Source: Paenibacillus sonchi (GTDB lineage: Bacteria; Bacillota; Bacilli; Paenibacillales; Paenibacillaceae). Taken from it: a stretch of DNA of 64,000 bases. The notes below the pieces were generated by a model. That model saw nothing but the letters and a program-made list of their open reading frames with translations. It made no database searches and was not told the DNA's origin. Location of the stretch: positions 3,286,001 through 3,350,000 of the forward strand of contig NZ_CP068595.1 in the NCBI RefSeq assembly GCF_016772475.1, given 5' to 3'. A program made the position numbers and the translations under genes. Positions within the stretch are counted from its first letter, which is position 1. The number at the start of each line of letters is the position of its first letter. Shown here in pieces: positions 63,929-64,000 of this stretch.

Positions 63929-64000
63929 ACAAGGCATTGGTCAGGGGAGACTGAAAACGATCTCAAAATTATTGAGTTATGCTTGACTAGACCACGAAAT

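Noticed and set aside
1..64000. tRNA, rRNA, prophage or integrative-element attachment sites
   Set aside because: No tRNA-like cloverleaf, rRNA segment, integrase or phage structural gene was recognised; the only clear mobile element is the IS256-type insertion.

Overview
The window looks like a chromosome segment of a spore-forming member of the Bacillales, most probably Paenibacillus or a close relative. The signs are strong AGGAGG-type ribosome binding sites with frequent GTG and TTG starts, sporulation genes (a Spo0E-type phosphatase, YdcC, CmpA), an S-layer-homology protein, copper-amine-oxidase-type stalk domains on secreted proteins, and remnants of a type I-C CRISPR locus. No rRNA or tRNA gene was found. 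The genus is an inference from gene content, not a database match.

Layout. 1-9.8 kb: the tail of a winged-helix regulator, an MFS exporter, a histidine phosphatase, a radical-SAM pseudogene, a TatD hydrolase with a lipoprotein, a divergent LysR / O-methyltransferase pair, a Spo0E-like protein, and a divergent TetR / MFS efflux pair with three operator-like repeats. 10-14.9 kb: an RNA polymerase sigma factor with its probable membrane regulator, then two chemoreceptor-type proteins; the larger has a good SigD-type promoter. 15-18.4 kb: ydcC - alr - ndoAI - ndoA, the conserved Bacillus block. 18.5-24.8 kb: a fructosamine (Amadori product) uptake and breakdown locus (binding protein, two permeases, FrlD-like kinase, FrlR-like repressor, FrlB-like deglycase) with matching palindromic operators. 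25-30.2 kb: a second TetR / MFS pair and tex. 30.2-32.7 kb: an IS256-family element inserted in the centre of an intergenic palindrome. 32.7-38.4 kb: a GNAT protein, a GntP transporter, glycerate kinase, a CdaR-type regulator and a lipoprotein. 38.7-42.5 kb: an SLH protein, a decayed SDR gene and a ribosomal-protection-type GTPase. 42.6-53.2 kb: a surface-protein operon (giant tandem-repeat protein, TPR glycosyltransferase, FecR/cohesin-like protein, NHL-repeat protein) behind a SigD-like promoter. 53.2-57.8 kb: a scrambled zone with a second histidine phosphatase, two cas-less CRISPR remnants with duplicated leaders, a cas2 fossil, and an AT-richer AraC / C45-acyltransferase pair. 57.8-64 kb: a GGDEF protein, CGNR and DinB proteins, cmpA, sprT, a pentapeptide protein, an Lrp regulator and an MBL hydrolase.

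Two themes run through the window. First, the ydcC-alr-ndoAI-ndoA ... tex ... cmpA ... sprT order of Bacillus is kept, but the rsb-sigB module normally found between ndoA and tex is absent and the gaps hold accessory genes. Second, an unusual number of otherwise well preserved genes are broken by one small indel, and in five of them the break is one missing G in a G run. That pattern suggests either uncorrected sequence errors or a real burst of decay, so the pseudogene calls for those genes are provisional.

The most novel-looking system is the 42.6-53.2 kb operon: a secreted protein of about 1840 residues built from nine repeats of about 184 residues, coupled to its own cytoplasmic glycosyltransferase and two further secreted proteins, and apparently under motility-type sigma control.
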